A DNA stretch of 38,653 bases from an uncultured Eubacteriales bacterium (GTDB taxonomy: Bacteria > Bacillota > Clostridia > Christensenellales > Aristaeellaceae), in the NCBI GenBank assembly GCA_902765305.1, contig CACWZI010000038.1, forward strand, positions 1 to 38,653, written 5' to 3'. The translations under genes and the position numbers were made by a program. The notes beneath the pieces are model-generated. The model ran no database searches, had not been told where the DNA came from, and was given only the letters and a program-made list of their open reading frames with translations. This document shows positions 7,235 through 16,257 of the stretch, piece after piece (position 1 is the stretch's first letter; each line of letters begins with the position of its first letter).

Positions 7235-8635
7235 ATGACCGCAAATATATACGATTTCAAAGGGGGCCGCGCCCACTTCATCGGCATTGGCGGCAGCTCC
7301 ATGTCCGGCCTTGCCGGCTATCTGAAGCAGAAGGGCTACACCGTCACCGGCTCGAACAACGCCAAATCCCACAAGACCGAGCACCTGGAGGCGCTTGGGA
7401 TTCCGGTGCACATCGGTCACGACGCGGCGAACGTGCTCGACGCGGACGTGATCGTCTACTCCGCCGCCATCGGCGCGGACAACCCCGAGCGGGTCGAAGC
7501 CGCGCGCCTGGGCATTCCCCAGATCGAGCGCTGCGACCTGATCGGCCAGCTGATGGATGGCTACCCCTTCGCGGTGGCCGTCAGCGGCACCCACGGCAAG
7601 ACCACCACCACTTCGATGATGGCCCAGGCGTTTTTACAGGCCGGGGCCGACCCCACCATCCACATCGGCGGCGAGCTGGATTTCATCGGCGGCTCCACCC
7701 GGGCCGGCGGCGAACACCACGATTTTATCTGCGAGGCCTGCGAATACAATTCCAGCTTCCTGCACTTCAAGCCCACCATCGCCGTGATCCTGAACGTGGA
7801 CGAGGATCACCTGGACTACTACAAGGACATCGACGACATCGAAAACGCCTTCGCGAGGTTCGCGGCGCTGGTGCCGGAGAACGGCTGGTGCATCGCCTGG
7901 GGCGACGACTTCCGGGCGCGGCGGGTATGCGAAAACGCCGCCTGCCATTCCATGACCTACGGCCTGGGCGAGCAGTGCATGCTTCGGCCCGCAAACCTGT
8001 GCTACGACGCGCACGGCTGCGCCGCCTTCACGGCCACGCTGAACGGCGAGGCCCTGGGCGACTTCCACCTGAACGTGCCCAGCGAGGCCAACATGCTGGA
8101 CGCGCTGGCCGTCATCTGCGCCGCCCACATTCGCGGCCTGGACATGGCGAAGGTGGCCGAGGGCCTCGGGAGCTTCATCGGCGCCCACCGGCGCTTCGAG
8201 CTCACCAGCGTCACCGACGGCGTGCGCTGCTACACCGACTACGGTCACAACCCCGCCGAGATCAAGAACGCGCTGAAGATCGCCGCGCTGCAGCCCCATA
8301 AGACCCTTTGGTCCGTCTGGCAGCCCCACACCTACTCCCGTACCAAGACGCTGTTCAACCAGTTTCTGGAGACCTTCGACGTGCCGGACAAGGTATTGAT
8401 CACCGATATCATGGGCGCGCGGGAGGCCGATCCCGGGGATATCAAGTCGGAAATGCTGATCGAACCGCTGCGCCGGCGGGGCGTGGACGCGGTGCTGACG
8501 CCCACCTTTGACGACGCCGAAGCCTACCTTCGCGCCCACTGGCACAGCGGGGACGTGATGATCAGCCACGGCTGCGGCGATATCGACCTGCTGAACGAGC
8601 AGATCGCGCTTCACGGCGACACCCCGGCCAATTAA
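7235..8635 (+). CDS. murC: UDP-N-acetylmuramate--L-alanine ligase
   Basis: Adds L-alanine to UDP-MurNAc, the first amino acid of the peptidoglycan stem peptide, using ATP. The 466-residue protein has the Mur ligase three-domain order: a Rossmann-like UDP-binding start with FIGIGGSSMSGLA (about 15-27), the ATP loop SGTHGKTTT (118-125) in the central domain, NVDEDHLDYY, and a C-terminal domain with HRRFE and YTDYGHNPAEI. The start at 7235 has TTGGAGG upstream. Mpl-type recycling ligases share the fold, but the length and the GIGG(S)MSG start favour MurC. A lipoprotein gene follows after 21 bases. Confidence 0.92.
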   Translation: MTANIYDFKGGRAHFIGIGGSSMSGLAGYLKQKGYTVTGSNNAKSHKTEHLEALGIPVHIGHDAANVLDADVIVYSAAIGADNPERVEAARLGIPQIERCDLIGQLMDGYPFAVAVSGTHGKTTTTSMMAQAFLQAGADPTIHIGGELDFIGGSTRAGGEHHDFICEACEYNSSFLHFKPTIAVILNVDEDHLDYYKDIDDIENAFARFAALVPENGWCIAWGDDFRARRVCENAACHSMTYGLGEQCMLRPANLCYDAHGCAAFTATLNGEALGDFHLNVPSEANMLDALAVICAAHIRGLDMAKVAEGLGSFIGAHRRFELTSVTDGVRCYTDYGHNPAEIKNALKIAALQPHKTLWSVWQPHTYSRTKTLFNQFLETFDVPDKVLITDIMGAREADPGDIKSEMLIEPLRRRGVDAVLTPTFDDAEAYLRAHWHSGDVMISHGCGDIDLLNEQIALHGDTPAN

Positions 8636-8656
8636 CCCCTATCGGAGGAAACGGAC

Positions 8657-9556
8657 TTGAAAAAGCTATTGTGCGCGCTGCTGATTTGCGCGCTGTGCGT
8701 CTGCGGGCTCGCGGCATGTGGCAAAAAGCCGTCATCGGACAGCTCAGGAACGGCCCAGGCCAATCCCGCCGCAAACACGGAGGTCACGCCCGTGCCCGAG
8801 GAGGGCGGTCACGGCGAGGAGGATCAGAGTCAGGTCCTGGCCAACATGCCCACCCTCGCCCCTGCCCAACCCGTCGAAGGGGCCGAAGGCGACGATTATG
8901 TTGACGACGAGGACGATGACGTGGATGACGACGCGGACGACGATGTGGACGACGATTACTACAGCATGGAAGCGCTATTGAACCCCTCGGACGATTCCGG
9001 AGCCCCAGCGGATTCCCAGGAAGCCGCGCCGACAAGCACGCCCAGGCCCGGCAGCAACCTGATCGATCCCAATACGCTGTCCTACACCGCGCTCAGCGAC
9101 CCGGACATGAAGCTCACCTTCAACTACCCCTCGAATTGGGTCAACGTGCCGGGGGTGTTTACGGTCTGCTACCGGGAAATGGCGGAGCAGGGTGAGTTTC
9201 CGGCCAGGGTCGCCATCTCTGCCAAGCGGCTGGTGCACTCGCCGGAGGGCACGGTGATATCGGACGAGCTGACCGAATTCGTGCGGATCATCCGAAAGCA
9301 GTACGACGCCAACACCTTCCAGCTGGGCACGCCCAATTCAGAGGACACGTTCATGGGCAAGCAGGCCCTCTCCAATACCTATCTCGCCTACTCCGGCGAG
9401 ACCGAGGTCAAGGGCTTCATCATCGGCCAATCCATCGGACGGGTGCTGTACGTGTTCCACTTCAGCGCCTCCTACGAGGATTACACCGCCATGGAGCGCG
9501 TGATGCGGTACATGCTCAATTCGGTACAGATCATACAGGACGAAAAGAAAGAATAG
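8657..9556 (+). CDS. Acidic lipoprotein of unknown function
   Basis: The 299-residue product starts with a lipoprotein signal peptide ending LAAC (Cys21), so it should be anchored to the outer face of the membrane. A Ser/Ala/Pro-rich linker follows, with an extreme Asp run at about 79-102 (VDDEDDDVDDDADDDVDDD). After a second Pro/Ser/Thr linker a folded C-terminal domain of about 155 residues begins near LSYTALSDPDMKLTFNYPSNW, resembling the PsbP-like/DUF1795 type of small secreted domain; that likeness is an impression only. The start is TTG with GGAGGAAA upstream. It is probably co-transcribed with murC, hinting at a wall-surface role. The Asp run may bind calcium. Confidence 0.8.
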   Translation: MKKLLCALLICALCVCGLAACGKKPSSDSSGTAQANPAANTEVTPVPEEGGHGEEDQSQVLANMPTLAPAQPVEGAEGDDYVDDEDDDVDDDADDDVDDDYYSMEALLNPSDDSGAPADSQEAAPTSTPRPGSNLIDPNTLSYTALSDPDMKLTFNYPSNWVNVPGVFTVCYREMAEQGEFPARVAISAKRLVHSPEGTVISDELTEFVRIIRKQYDANTFQLGTPNSEDTFMGKQALSNTYLAYSGETEVKGFIIGQSIGRVLYVFHFSASYEDYTAMERVMRYMLNSVQIIQDEKKE

Positions 9557-9561
9557 AATAT

Positions 9562-9595
9562 GGCGCGGGAACGGAATGCATTCCGTCCGCGCGCC
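9562..9595. terminator. Hairpin between converging genes
   Basis: GGCGCGG...CCGCGCGCC encloses a perfect ACGGAATGCATTCCGT palindrome, making one long stem between the lipoprotein gene and the hydrogenase gene. The minus-strand side is followed by ATATTCTATTCTTTC, the plus side by no U tract, so it mainly serves the hydrogenase gene. Confidence 0.55.
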
Positions 9596-9615
9596 GCATT
9601 GTCGTTGCCCACGGT

Positions 9616-11058
9616 TTACTTCTGTTCGAACTCGCCCAGCGCGCTTACGATGGTGCGCTCGCTCTCCTGCTTTTCATACTTGGTGAACTGCACGCGGTTG
9701 CGGGCGCTGTGGCTCAGGCAGGCGGGGCCGCCGATGCAGCCCCCGTCACAGGCCATGCCCTCGATGAAGTTCTCCTTCAGCACGCCCTTGCTCTTCTTCA
9801 GAAGCGCCGCGTTGCACTCCGCCAGCCCGTTGCAGGACACGGCCTGGAGATCGAAGTTCTCCATGCCCTCCATCTCCTTGATGGCCTCGGCGACGGCGTC
9901 CGCCAAGCCGCCGCAGCGGGCAAAGCCCCGGCCGAAGGTCGAGGAATTGGTCAGCTGCACGCCCTTCAGGGACCGAAGGTCGATCTCAGCGGCGTCGATC
10001 CAGGCCTGCATCTCCTCGAAGGTGATGGCGCAGCTGACCGCGTTCTTGCTTCGGGTGTAGATCGTCTCGTATTTCTTGGCGATGCAGGGCCCGATGAACA
10101 CGATCTCGGCGGTGGGGTCCTTCTTGCGGATCTGGAAGGCCATCATCGCCATCGGCGAGGGGTTATTGGACACGTGCGGCGCGATGTCGGGATAGTTCTT
10201 CTGCACGAGGCTCACGAACGCCGGACAGCAGGAGGACGTGAGGAAGCCCTCCTCCACCAGCTCCTTGGCCTCGTGATAGGCCACCGCGTCCGCGCCCCAG
10301 GCGGCCTCCTCCACCCGGTAGAAGCCCAGCTTCAGCAGGGCCTCATACACCTGGTCGGCCTTCACGTCGGTGTACTGGGCGCCGATGGACGGGGCCACCA
10401 CGGCGTAGGTGTGGTAGAGCTTGTTGTTCAGCGAGTCCTTGATGATCTGTATGGCCTTGGTCAGGAAGGACTTGTCGGAGATCGCGCCGAAGGGGCACTG
10501 GTACACGCAGGCGCCGCAGGAGACGCACTTCTCCAGCTTGATCATGGCCTTCTGGTTGTCCGGGTTGATGCTGATGGCTTTCATCTTGCAGGCCTTGATG
10601 CAGGGCCGCTCCAGCTTCAGTATCGCGCCGTAGGAACAGGCGGCGGCGCATCGCCCGCACTCCACGCACTTCGACTTGTCGATGGTGGCGTGGCGATTGA
10701 CGATGGTGATGGCGTTCTTCGGGCAGGCGTTCATGCAGTTGTGGGCGATGCAGCCCCGACAGGCCTGGGTGACGGTGATGCCGTCCACGGGACACTCGTC
10801 GCAGGCGATGGGCAGCACCTCGACCACGTTGGGGTTGCGGGTATTGCCGCCCAGGGCCAGCTTCACCCGCTGGTTGATGATGGCCCGCTCCTTGTAGATG
10901 CAGCAGCGCATGGTGGGCTTCGCGCCGTCGGGGATGATCTTTTCCGCGATGCCGAGGGTATTTTCCGGCGTCAGCGCGTCGTCCAGGGCCAGGGTGGCCA
11001 CTTCCTTCAATACTTTATATTTCAGCTCCTGAACATCGGTGTCGAATTTCGGCGTCAT
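9616..11058 (-). CDS. Monomeric [FeFe] hydrogenase (group B-like)
   Basis: Predicted soluble enzyme that interconverts protons and H2, with ferredoxin as the likely partner. The 480-residue protein has an N-terminal ferredoxin-like part rich in cysteines: CxxCxxxxCxxxC from residue 100, CVECGRCAAAC at 131-141 and CVSCGACVYQC at 178-188, followed by CP. The H-cluster motifs are TSSCCPAF (274-281), GPCIAKKYE (323-331) and EGMACDGGCIGG (433-444). These match the L1-L3 cysteines but with the variant forms typical of group B rather than group A enzymes (FIGPC in place of MPC, no GGGQP). A sensory role cannot be excluded. The start at 11058 has GGGAGG seven bases upstream. No maturases are in the window. 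Confidence 0.88.
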   Translation of the reverse strand: MTPKFDTDVQELKYKVLKEVATLALDDALTPENTLGIAEKIIPDGAKPTMRCCIYKERAIINQRVKLALGGNTRNPNVVEVLPIACDECPVDGITVTQACRGCIAHNCMNACPKNAITIVNRHATIDKSKCVECGRCAAACSYGAILKLERPCIKACKMKAISINPDNQKAMIKLEKCVSCGACVYQCPFGAISDKSFLTKAIQIIKDSLNNKLYHTYAVVAPSIGAQYTDVKADQVYEALLKLGFYRVEEAAWGADAVAYHEAKELVEEGFLTSSCCPAFVSLVQKNYPDIAPHVSNNPSPMAMMAFQIRKKDPTAEIVFIGPCIAKKYETIYTRSKNAVSCAITFEEMQAWIDAAEIDLRSLKGVQLTNSSTFGRGFARCGGLADAVAEAIKEMEGMENFDLQAVSCNGLAECNAALLKKSKGVLKENFIEGMACDGGCIGGPACLSHSARNRVQFTKYEKQESERTIVSALGEFEQK

Positions 11059-11098
11059 GTCCATTCCTCCCTGCGTTATACTTTTCAAACACATTGTT

Positions 11099-11128
11099 AT
11101 TATATCACGTCATCTGTTCTTTGCGCAA
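11099..11128 (-). promoter_or_regulatory. Hydrogenase promoter
   Basis: On the minus strand TTGCGC (11128-11123), 18 bases, TATAAT (11104-11099), just ahead of the hydrogenase start and back-to-back with the phosphoribosyltransferase promoter. Confidence 0.55.
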
Positions 11129-11145
11129 TACTCCCCGCAAATAAT

Positions 11146-11174
11146 TTGACAAAGCCGCCGGTTAATGATAGAAT
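11146..11174 (+). promoter_or_regulatory. Phosphoribosyltransferase promoter
   Basis: TTGACA (11146-11151), 17 bases, TAGAAT (11169-11174). Confidence 0.65.
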
Positions 11175-11213
11175 TTATAAGGATTTTTACAGTAAAAAAC
11201 GAGGTGTTTCAAT

Positions 11214-11777
11214 ATGAGCAAACAGGCTTACCGGATGAACATCGCCGGACTGGACCGGGATCTGCCCCTGTGCCCCATATCGGACAAGCTGATGATCGGC
11301 GCGTTCGTGATCTTCGGCGACCCCGAGCTGACCACCGCCTGCGCCAAAGCGCTGCTGGCACGCTGCCCCGAGCACGACGTGCTGATCACCGCGGAGAGCA
11401 AGGGTATTCCGCTGGTCTGCGAGATGGCCCGGATGAACGGCAACGCGCGCTATGTGCTGGCCCGGAAGTCGCCGAAGCTGTACATGCGCAACGTGATGAC
11501 CGTGGAGGTGCGCTCCATCACCACCGACCACAGGCAGACCCTGTGCCTGGACGGCGGCGACGCCGAATACATGAGGGGCAAGCGCGTGGTGATCGTGGAC
11601 GACGTGATCTCCACCGGCGAATCGCTGCGGGCCCTTGAGACCCTGGTGGAGAAGGCCGGCGGCAACATCGTGGGCCGCATGGCGATCCTCGCCGAGGGCG
11701 ACGCCACCAAGCGCGACGACATCATCTACCTGGAGAAGCTGCCGCTCTTTGACAGCGAGGGGAACCCGATCGACTGA
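11214..11777 (+). CDS. Adenine phosphoribosyltransferase-like protein
   Basis: The 187-residue product has the type I phosphoribosyltransferase fold, with the PRPP loop VVIVDDVISTGES at 125-137. The LITAESKGIPLVCEMAR region corresponds to the substrate-side segment of adenine and xanthine enzymes. It is most likely a purine base salvage enzyme making AMP, but the base is not certain: xanthine/guanine and regulatory relatives share these motifs, and the N terminus differs from classical Apt. Start ATG at 11214 with GAGGTG upstream. It has its own promoter and a strong terminator at 11791-11833. No PurR box is seen in front of it. Confidence 0.8.
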   Translation: MSKQAYRMNIAGLDRDLPLCPISDKLMIGAFVIFGDPELTTACAKALLARCPEHDVLITAESKGIPLVCEMARMNGNARYVLARKSPKLYMRNVMTVEVRSITTDHRQTLCLDGGDAEYMRGKRVVIVDDVISTGESLRALETLVEKAGGNIVGRMAILAEGDATKRDDIIYLEKLPLFDSEGNPID

Positions 11778-11790
11778 TACGATCATCAAC

Positions 11791-11833
11791 GCCAGAGGGG
11801 ACGGCTTGCAGCCGTCCCCTCTGGCGTTTATTC
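11791..11833. terminator. Bidirectional terminator between the phosphoribosyltransferase gene and addA
   Basis: A perfect 15-bp stem (GCCAGAGGGGACGGC, 11791-11805, with 11811-11825) and a five-base loop, followed on the plus strand by GTTTATTCTATT. It lies 2 bases beyond the addA stop codon at 11830-11828. Confidence 0.85.
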
Positions 11834-14800
11834 TATTCCCAATTCCAGGGTTCCCCCGCTCTCCAGCAGGCAGAGCAGCCGCTGCTTTACGCGCATGCCG
11901 GTGATGCGCTCCAGCGCCAGGGCGTAGACCTTCAGCTGCTTCTCATAATGGGCCCGCAGCAGTTCCATGTCGCTTGTGCGGTCGGTTTTGTAGTCCAGCA
12001 GCACCCATTGATCCCCCTCGACGAAGCAGCAGTCTATGGTGCCCTGCACCAGCAGCTCGCCGTGGCCGTAGCGGCCCGCCTCCTCGCTTGTCAGGGCGTC
12101 GTCGATGGGCAGCATGACGTTGAAGGGCCACTCGCGGCGCACCGCCTTCGCCGCCCGCAGCCGAAGGCCCACGTCCCCCTCCAGAAAGCGGGACAGGCGC
12201 CATGGCTCCACCACCAGGCGCTGGCCTTCCGTGATCAGCCGGCGGTTGGCAAAGTCGTCCAGCTGCCGCGCCACCGCGCCGGTCAGTTTCTCGCCTGTAA
12301 GGCCTTCCAGCGCCTCCAGCCGCAACAGCTGCATGCAGCGGTGGTAGGCCGTGCCCCGCTCCGCGCCGGTCATGTGCCTGGCGTCGCCGGAGAGGAAGGC
12401 CGGGCGCTCCGCCAGCGCGGGCTGCTGCCCGGGACCCTCGATCTCCCGCAGCAGGCCCGAGGCCGTCAGCTTCAGCGGCTTGCCCGCGGCCAGCGGATCC
12501 GGGTACTGCCAGGCCAGCCGGGCATCCAGGTCCGGGTCGGCATAGTCCTCCGGATGGGCCATCACCCGGTCGAACAGCGCACGGGCCTCGTCTTCAGCGT
12601 CCTCGGCCTGCAGGCGTATGGATGCTGCGGGAATCACCCGCAAGCCGGAGCACAGCGGCTGGCCCTCGGCCTGGGCGCCGCAGCGCGCGGCCATGATCAG
12701 GTCCAGGTGGCTGCCCGCAGCCACAGGGGCAGCGGAGAGCGCCTGCCAGCGCTTCATCGCCCGGTCGGCATCCTTCACTGTGCCCACCAGTACCAGCTTC
12801 CGCTGGGCCCGGGTCAGCAGCACGTAGAGTATGCGCATCTCCTCCGCCGCGTCCTCCCGGCGCTGGCGGGCCAGTATGGCCGCCTGGGGCAGGGTCATCC
12901 GCCGGGTGCGCAGCTCCGGGTCGCAATAGCTCATGCCCGCCCCCAGGTCCCTGTGGGTCAACAGCGGCGCGTCGCTGCGCTCCTGGCGATACTTCTTCGC
13001 CAGCTGCGCCCCGAACACCACCTTGAATTCCAGGCCCTTGCTCTTGTGGACCGACATCATTCGAACCACGTTGTCGTTTTCGCCCAGCAGGTGGGCTGCG
13101 TCGCCGTCGCTGCGCTTGCGCATGTGCTCCGTGTAGAACAGGAACCGGGTCAGGGAACCGGCATATTCACTGTCAAAGCTGCAGGCGCTGACCACGAACT
13201 GATCCAGGTTGGCCTGTCGCTGTGCCCCGCCCGGCAGCGCCCCGGCATAGGTATAGAAGCCGCTTTCATCCAGCACCAGGCGCACAAATTCGCCCAGGCC
13301 CAGGCTGCCCGCCTTCAGTCGCCATCCGTCCATGCGCTCGAAGAAAGCCGCCAGCTTGTCGGCGATTTCGTCCTCCATCTCCCGGGCGTAGGCACCGGCA
13401 GCGTCCACATAGGCGACATTGCGATAGGCGATGCGAATGCGGGCCAGCGCATCGGCGCTGAGCCCCACGACGGGCGAGCGAAGCATGGCGATCAGCTCCA
13501 CGTCCCGGCGCGCGTTTTCGATCAGGCGCAGCATCGACAGCAGCCAGCGGATCTCCAGCGACTCGTAATAGCCAGACTGGCCGTCCGCGAAGGCGGGAAT
13601 GCCGTGGGCCAGCATCACCGGCATCAGCGCCGAGAATGCCGTGGCCTTGCTGCGGGTCAGTATGGCGAAATCACTGTAGCGCAGGGACGGGTCGGCGGCC
13701 ATCATGCTGCGGATGGTTTGGGCGATCACGATGCCCTCCCGCTCCATAGCCTGGAGCTGGACGACGTCCACCTCCGACGCGGCCTCGTCCTGCCCTGCCT
13801 CCGGATCGGCGTCCGCGTCCACCAGCAGGATGTCCACGTCAGGGTCGCTTGATCCTTCCCCGTCCGCCAGGCCGGGGTTCAGACGCGCCATGGCGTCGTA
13901 GGTGATCTCGGCATCCCCGCCCGTCATCACCCGCTCGAAGACCATATTGACGAAATCCAATATGCCCCGGCGGGACCTGAAATTGCGGGTCAGCGGCAGC
14001 AGCAGGCCGCCCTCGCCCCGTCCGTAGGCCTCGTATTTTTCCAAAAACAGCCGTGGCTCGGCCAGGCGGAAGCGATAGATCGACTGCTTCACATCCCCCA
14101 CCATGAACAGGTTGTCGCCCCGGCAAAGCGCGCTGACCAGCGCCTCCTGAATGTCGGAGGTGTCCTGGTATTCATCGACGAACACATAGTCGTAGCGCTC
14201 CTGCATGCCGCGCGCCACAGCCGGGTTCATAAGCGCCCGCAGCGTCCGGTGCTCCAGGTCGGCATAGGTCAGTCCTGAGCGCTCGTTTTTGGCTTCCCCG
14301 TACAGCACTGAGGCCCGCAGGGCGATGGCTGAAAGGGTGTCGATCTCACCGCCCAGCGCCACGGCGTCCTTCCGCGCCAGAACCAGGGGCAGGTCCCTCA
14401 ATCGGATTGCCCCAAGGGCGTTCTTGGCCGCGTCCCTCAGCCGCTTGACCACCTCGACGACGTCCGGGTCCGCGTTTGGATCCCGCTTGCCCTTGGCCGC
14501 TGAAGCCTGCCTGTAATCCAGAAGCGCGCGGTAAAGGTCGTCGTATCCCTCAAGCGTCAGCATTTCCGTTAGCTTCTGCAGATCGGCCCACATCGCCCCT
14601 TGGTAGTTCATCGGGCATCCCGGCAGCGCCAGCGCGTGGCGGATGTGCACCAGGGCCGTGCGGATGGTCCGACGGGCGTCCCGCTTCAATTCATCCTGCC
14701 ACGCTGACAGGGCTGATTCGTCGCACCGGGAGGCCTGGCGAAGCCACGCCTGGGGATCGGGACGATCCTCCATGCGTTTCAGCAGCAGCTCCGCCGCCGC

Positions 14801-15289
14801 CCGAACGCCCTTGGGTCCCCTGCCGTAGTCCAGGGCCATCAGCGCCTCCCCGCCGGCGGCATAGGCCTCCTCCAGTGCCGCGTCCAGGGCCTCGTCCCGA
14901 AGGCGGGCATCCATGGCGTCGTCCAGAATGCGAAAAGCCGGGTCTACCCCGGCGGATTCAAAATTCGTTCGCAGAAAATCAGAGCAGAAGGCATGGAGCG
15001 TCGATAGGTTCGCCTGGTCCAGCTTCAGCAGCTGCTCCCGGCAGCGGGCGTCCCCCGCCGCAGCCCGCTCGCTGAGCTGGCGCGACAGCTTGGAGCGCAT
15101 GTCCGACGCGGCGGCGCGGGTAAACGTGACCACCAGCATGCGGCCCACGTCCGCCCCGTCTTCGGCGATCAGGCGCAACACGCGCTCCACCAGCACGGTG
15201 GTCTTGCCGGAGCCCGCCGCCGCGCTGAGCAATATATTGCTGCCCCGGGCCTCGATGGCCCGCAGCTGTTCATCGGTCCAGTTGGGCAT
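11828..15289 (-). CDS. addA: ATP-dependent helicase/nuclease subunit A
   Basis: Large subunit of the AddAB complex, which unwinds and trims broken DNA ends for recombination. The 1153-residue protein has UvrD/Rep-type helicase motifs: SAAAGSGKTTVLVERV (Walker A near 23-30), TFTRAAASDM, VDEYQDT (371-377), GDVKQSIYRFR (398-408), TRNFRS, HKSKGLEF and ILYVLLTRAQRKL. A RecB-like nuclease domain closes the protein, with GTIDCC and LLDYKTD about 50-70 residues from the end, so nuclease activity looks intact. The start at 15289 follows GGGAGG by seven bases. addB usually lies directly upstream; here a glycosyltransferase does, and no addB is in the window. Confidence 0.95.
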   Translation of the reverse strand: MPNWTDEQLRAIEARGSNILLSAAAGSGKTTVLVERVLRLIAEDGADVGRMLVVTFTRAAASDMRSKLSRQLSERAAAGDARCREQLLKLDQANLSTLHAFCSDFLRTNFESAGVDPAFRILDDAMDARLRDEALDAALEEAYAAGGEALMALDYGRGPKGVRAAAELLLKRMEDRPDPQAWLRQASRCDESALSAWQDELKRDARRTIRTALVHIRHALALPGCPMNYQGAMWADLQKLTEMLTLEGYDDLYRALLDYRQASAAKGKRDPNADPDVVEVVKRLRDAAKNALGAIRLRDLPLVLARKDAVALGGEIDTLSAIALRASVLYGEAKNERSGLTYADLEHRTLRALMNPAVARGMQERYDYVFVDEYQDTSDIQEALVSALCRGDNLFMVGDVKQSIYRFRLAEPRLFLEKYEAYGRGEGGLLLPLTRNFRSRRGILDFVNMVFERVMTGGDAEITYDAMARLNPGLADGEGSSDPDVDILLVDADADPEAGQDEAASEVDVVQLQAMEREGIVIAQTIRSMMAADPSLRYSDFAILTRSKATAFSALMPVMLAHGIPAFADGQSGYYESLEIRWLLSMLRLIENARRDVELIAMLRSPVVGLSADALARIRIAYRNVAYVDAAGAYAREMEDEIADKLAAFFERMDGWRLKAGSLGLGEFVRLVLDESGFYTYAGALPGGAQRQANLDQFVVSACSFDSEYAGSLTRFLFYTEHMRKRSDGDAAHLLGENDNVVRMMSVHKSKGLEFKVVFGAQLAKKYRQERSDAPLLTHRDLGAGMSYCDPELRTRRMTLPQAAILARQRREDAAEEMRILYVLLTRAQRKLVLVGTVKDADRAMKRWQALSAAPVAAGSHLDLIMAARCGAQAEGQPLCSGLRVIPAASIRLQAEDAEDEARALFDRVMAHPEDYADPDLDARLAWQYPDPLAAGKPLKLTASGLLREIEGPGQQPALAERPAFLSGDARHMTGAERGTAYHRCMQLLRLEALEGLTGEKLTGAVARQLDDFANRRLITEGQRLVVEPWRLSRFLEGDVGLRLRAAKAVRREWPFNVMLPIDDALTSEEAGRYGHGELLVQGTIDCCFVEGDQWVLLDYKTDRTSDMELLRAHYEKQLKVYALALERITGMRVKQRLLCLLESGGTLELGIE

Positions 15290-15327
15290 GGAATCGCCTC
15301 CCTCGCCGTAATGACCCACCTGCATTC

Positions 15328-15378
15328 GTAGCGGCGGCCTCAAGGCCGCCACAGTGGCGGCGCAGGTGCCGCCGCTAC
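15328..15378. repeat. Palindromic repeat with GTAGCGGCGGC ends
   Basis: A 51-base unit begins GTAGCGGCGGC (15328-15338) and ends with the reverse complement GCCGCCGCTAC (15368-15378). Inside are two nested hairpins (GGCGGCCT-CA-AGGCCGCC, and GGCGGC/GCCGCC). It sits in the gap between the glycosyltransferase and addA. The last 14 bases plus ATG recur alone near 2885-2898. It looks like a REP/MITE-like dispersed element. Confidence 0.55.
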
Positions 15379-15388
15379 ATGCCGATGC

Positions 15389-16240
15389 CTAATAAGCCTT
15401 CAGTTCCTCAAAGGGCTTGCCGTGCTCGTATTCGTAGATCTTCGCGTCCACCACGAAGCGGTACCAGAACGAGGACAGCACGTGGTAGATGAGGCCCTCC
15501 TTCCCGTCCAGAAAGCCGCCCCTGAAAAAGTAATTCACGTTGAACCACAGAAACGCCCGCAGGAACTTGGGAAATTTATAATACACGCCGTATTTCTTCC
15601 TGCGCTTCTTCTCGATCTCAGGGTCGTCGACGCTGGCGTCCACATGGCCGTTCTTCCAGTCCATGTAATCCATGGCCTCACGGGTGGCGTACCAGTTATA
15701 GCGGCCGATGAAGTTGTCCAGGTCCTTGAAATCGTAGTGCAGGAAGTTTTCCTTCAGCGATATGCTCTGCCCCCTGGACAGTATCGTGTGGGCGTCCCTT
15801 CGGCGATCCTCGATGCGGCCTATGCCGTTTTTGAACACCATCAGCTTGCGCTTCTTGCTGCCATGGGTCAATGCCTTTCCCATAAAGAAATATGTGGCCT
15901 CCAGCGTCATGCCGTTCACGTCGTCGGCATCGTGGGCCGCCATCTGGCGCTCGATCTCATCGCACAGGGCCGGGGGAAACTGTTCGTCGGCGTCGATGCG
16001 GATGACCCACCTGGTGTCTATATCGCAGTTGTCCAGGCCCCAGTTGAACTGTCTGGCGTAGTATTCGAATTCGTGAAAGTAGACCTCCGCGCCGTTGGCC
16101 TTCGCAAGCTCCAGTGTCCTGTCCGTGCTGCCGCTGTCCACGACGACCATGCGGCGGCAAAGCCCCCGCACCGATTGCAGGCAGCGTTCGATATTCATTT
16201 CCTCATTGCGGGTCAGTATGATCGCGGTAATGTCGGCCAT
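15389..16240 (-). CDS. Glycosyltransferase family 2
   Basis: The 283-residue protein has the GT-A opening ITAIILTRNEEMNIERCLQS, VVVDSGSTDRT and the metal-binding DAD at 83-85 (RIDADEQF). The C-terminal half, with HYDFKDLDNFIGRYNWYATREA and the FRGGFLDGKEGL segment, resembles WaaE/KdtX-like transferases of surface polysaccharide loci. It probably adds a sugar to a lipid-linked intermediate at the inner membrane face. The start at 16240 has AAGGAG six bases upstream. It follows the SDR/ATP-grasp gene on the same strand after a 192-base repeat-filled gap and precedes addA. Donor and acceptor are unknown. Confidence 0.88.
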   Translation of the reverse strand: MADITAIILTRNEEMNIERCLQSVRGLCRRMVVVDSGSTDRTLELAKANGAEVYFHEFEYYARQFNWGLDNCDIDTRWVIRIDADEQFPPALCDEIERQMAAHDADDVNGMTLEATYFFMGKALTHGSKKRKLMVFKNGIGRIEDRRRDAHTILSRGQSISLKENFLHYDFKDLDNFIGRYNWYATREAMDYMDWKNGHVDASVDDPEIEKKRRKKYGVYYKFPKFLRAFLWFNVNYFFRGGFLDGKEGLIYHVLSSFWYRFVVDAKIYEYEHGKPFEELKAY

Positions 16241-16257
16241 GAGGGCTCCTTTCCAAA

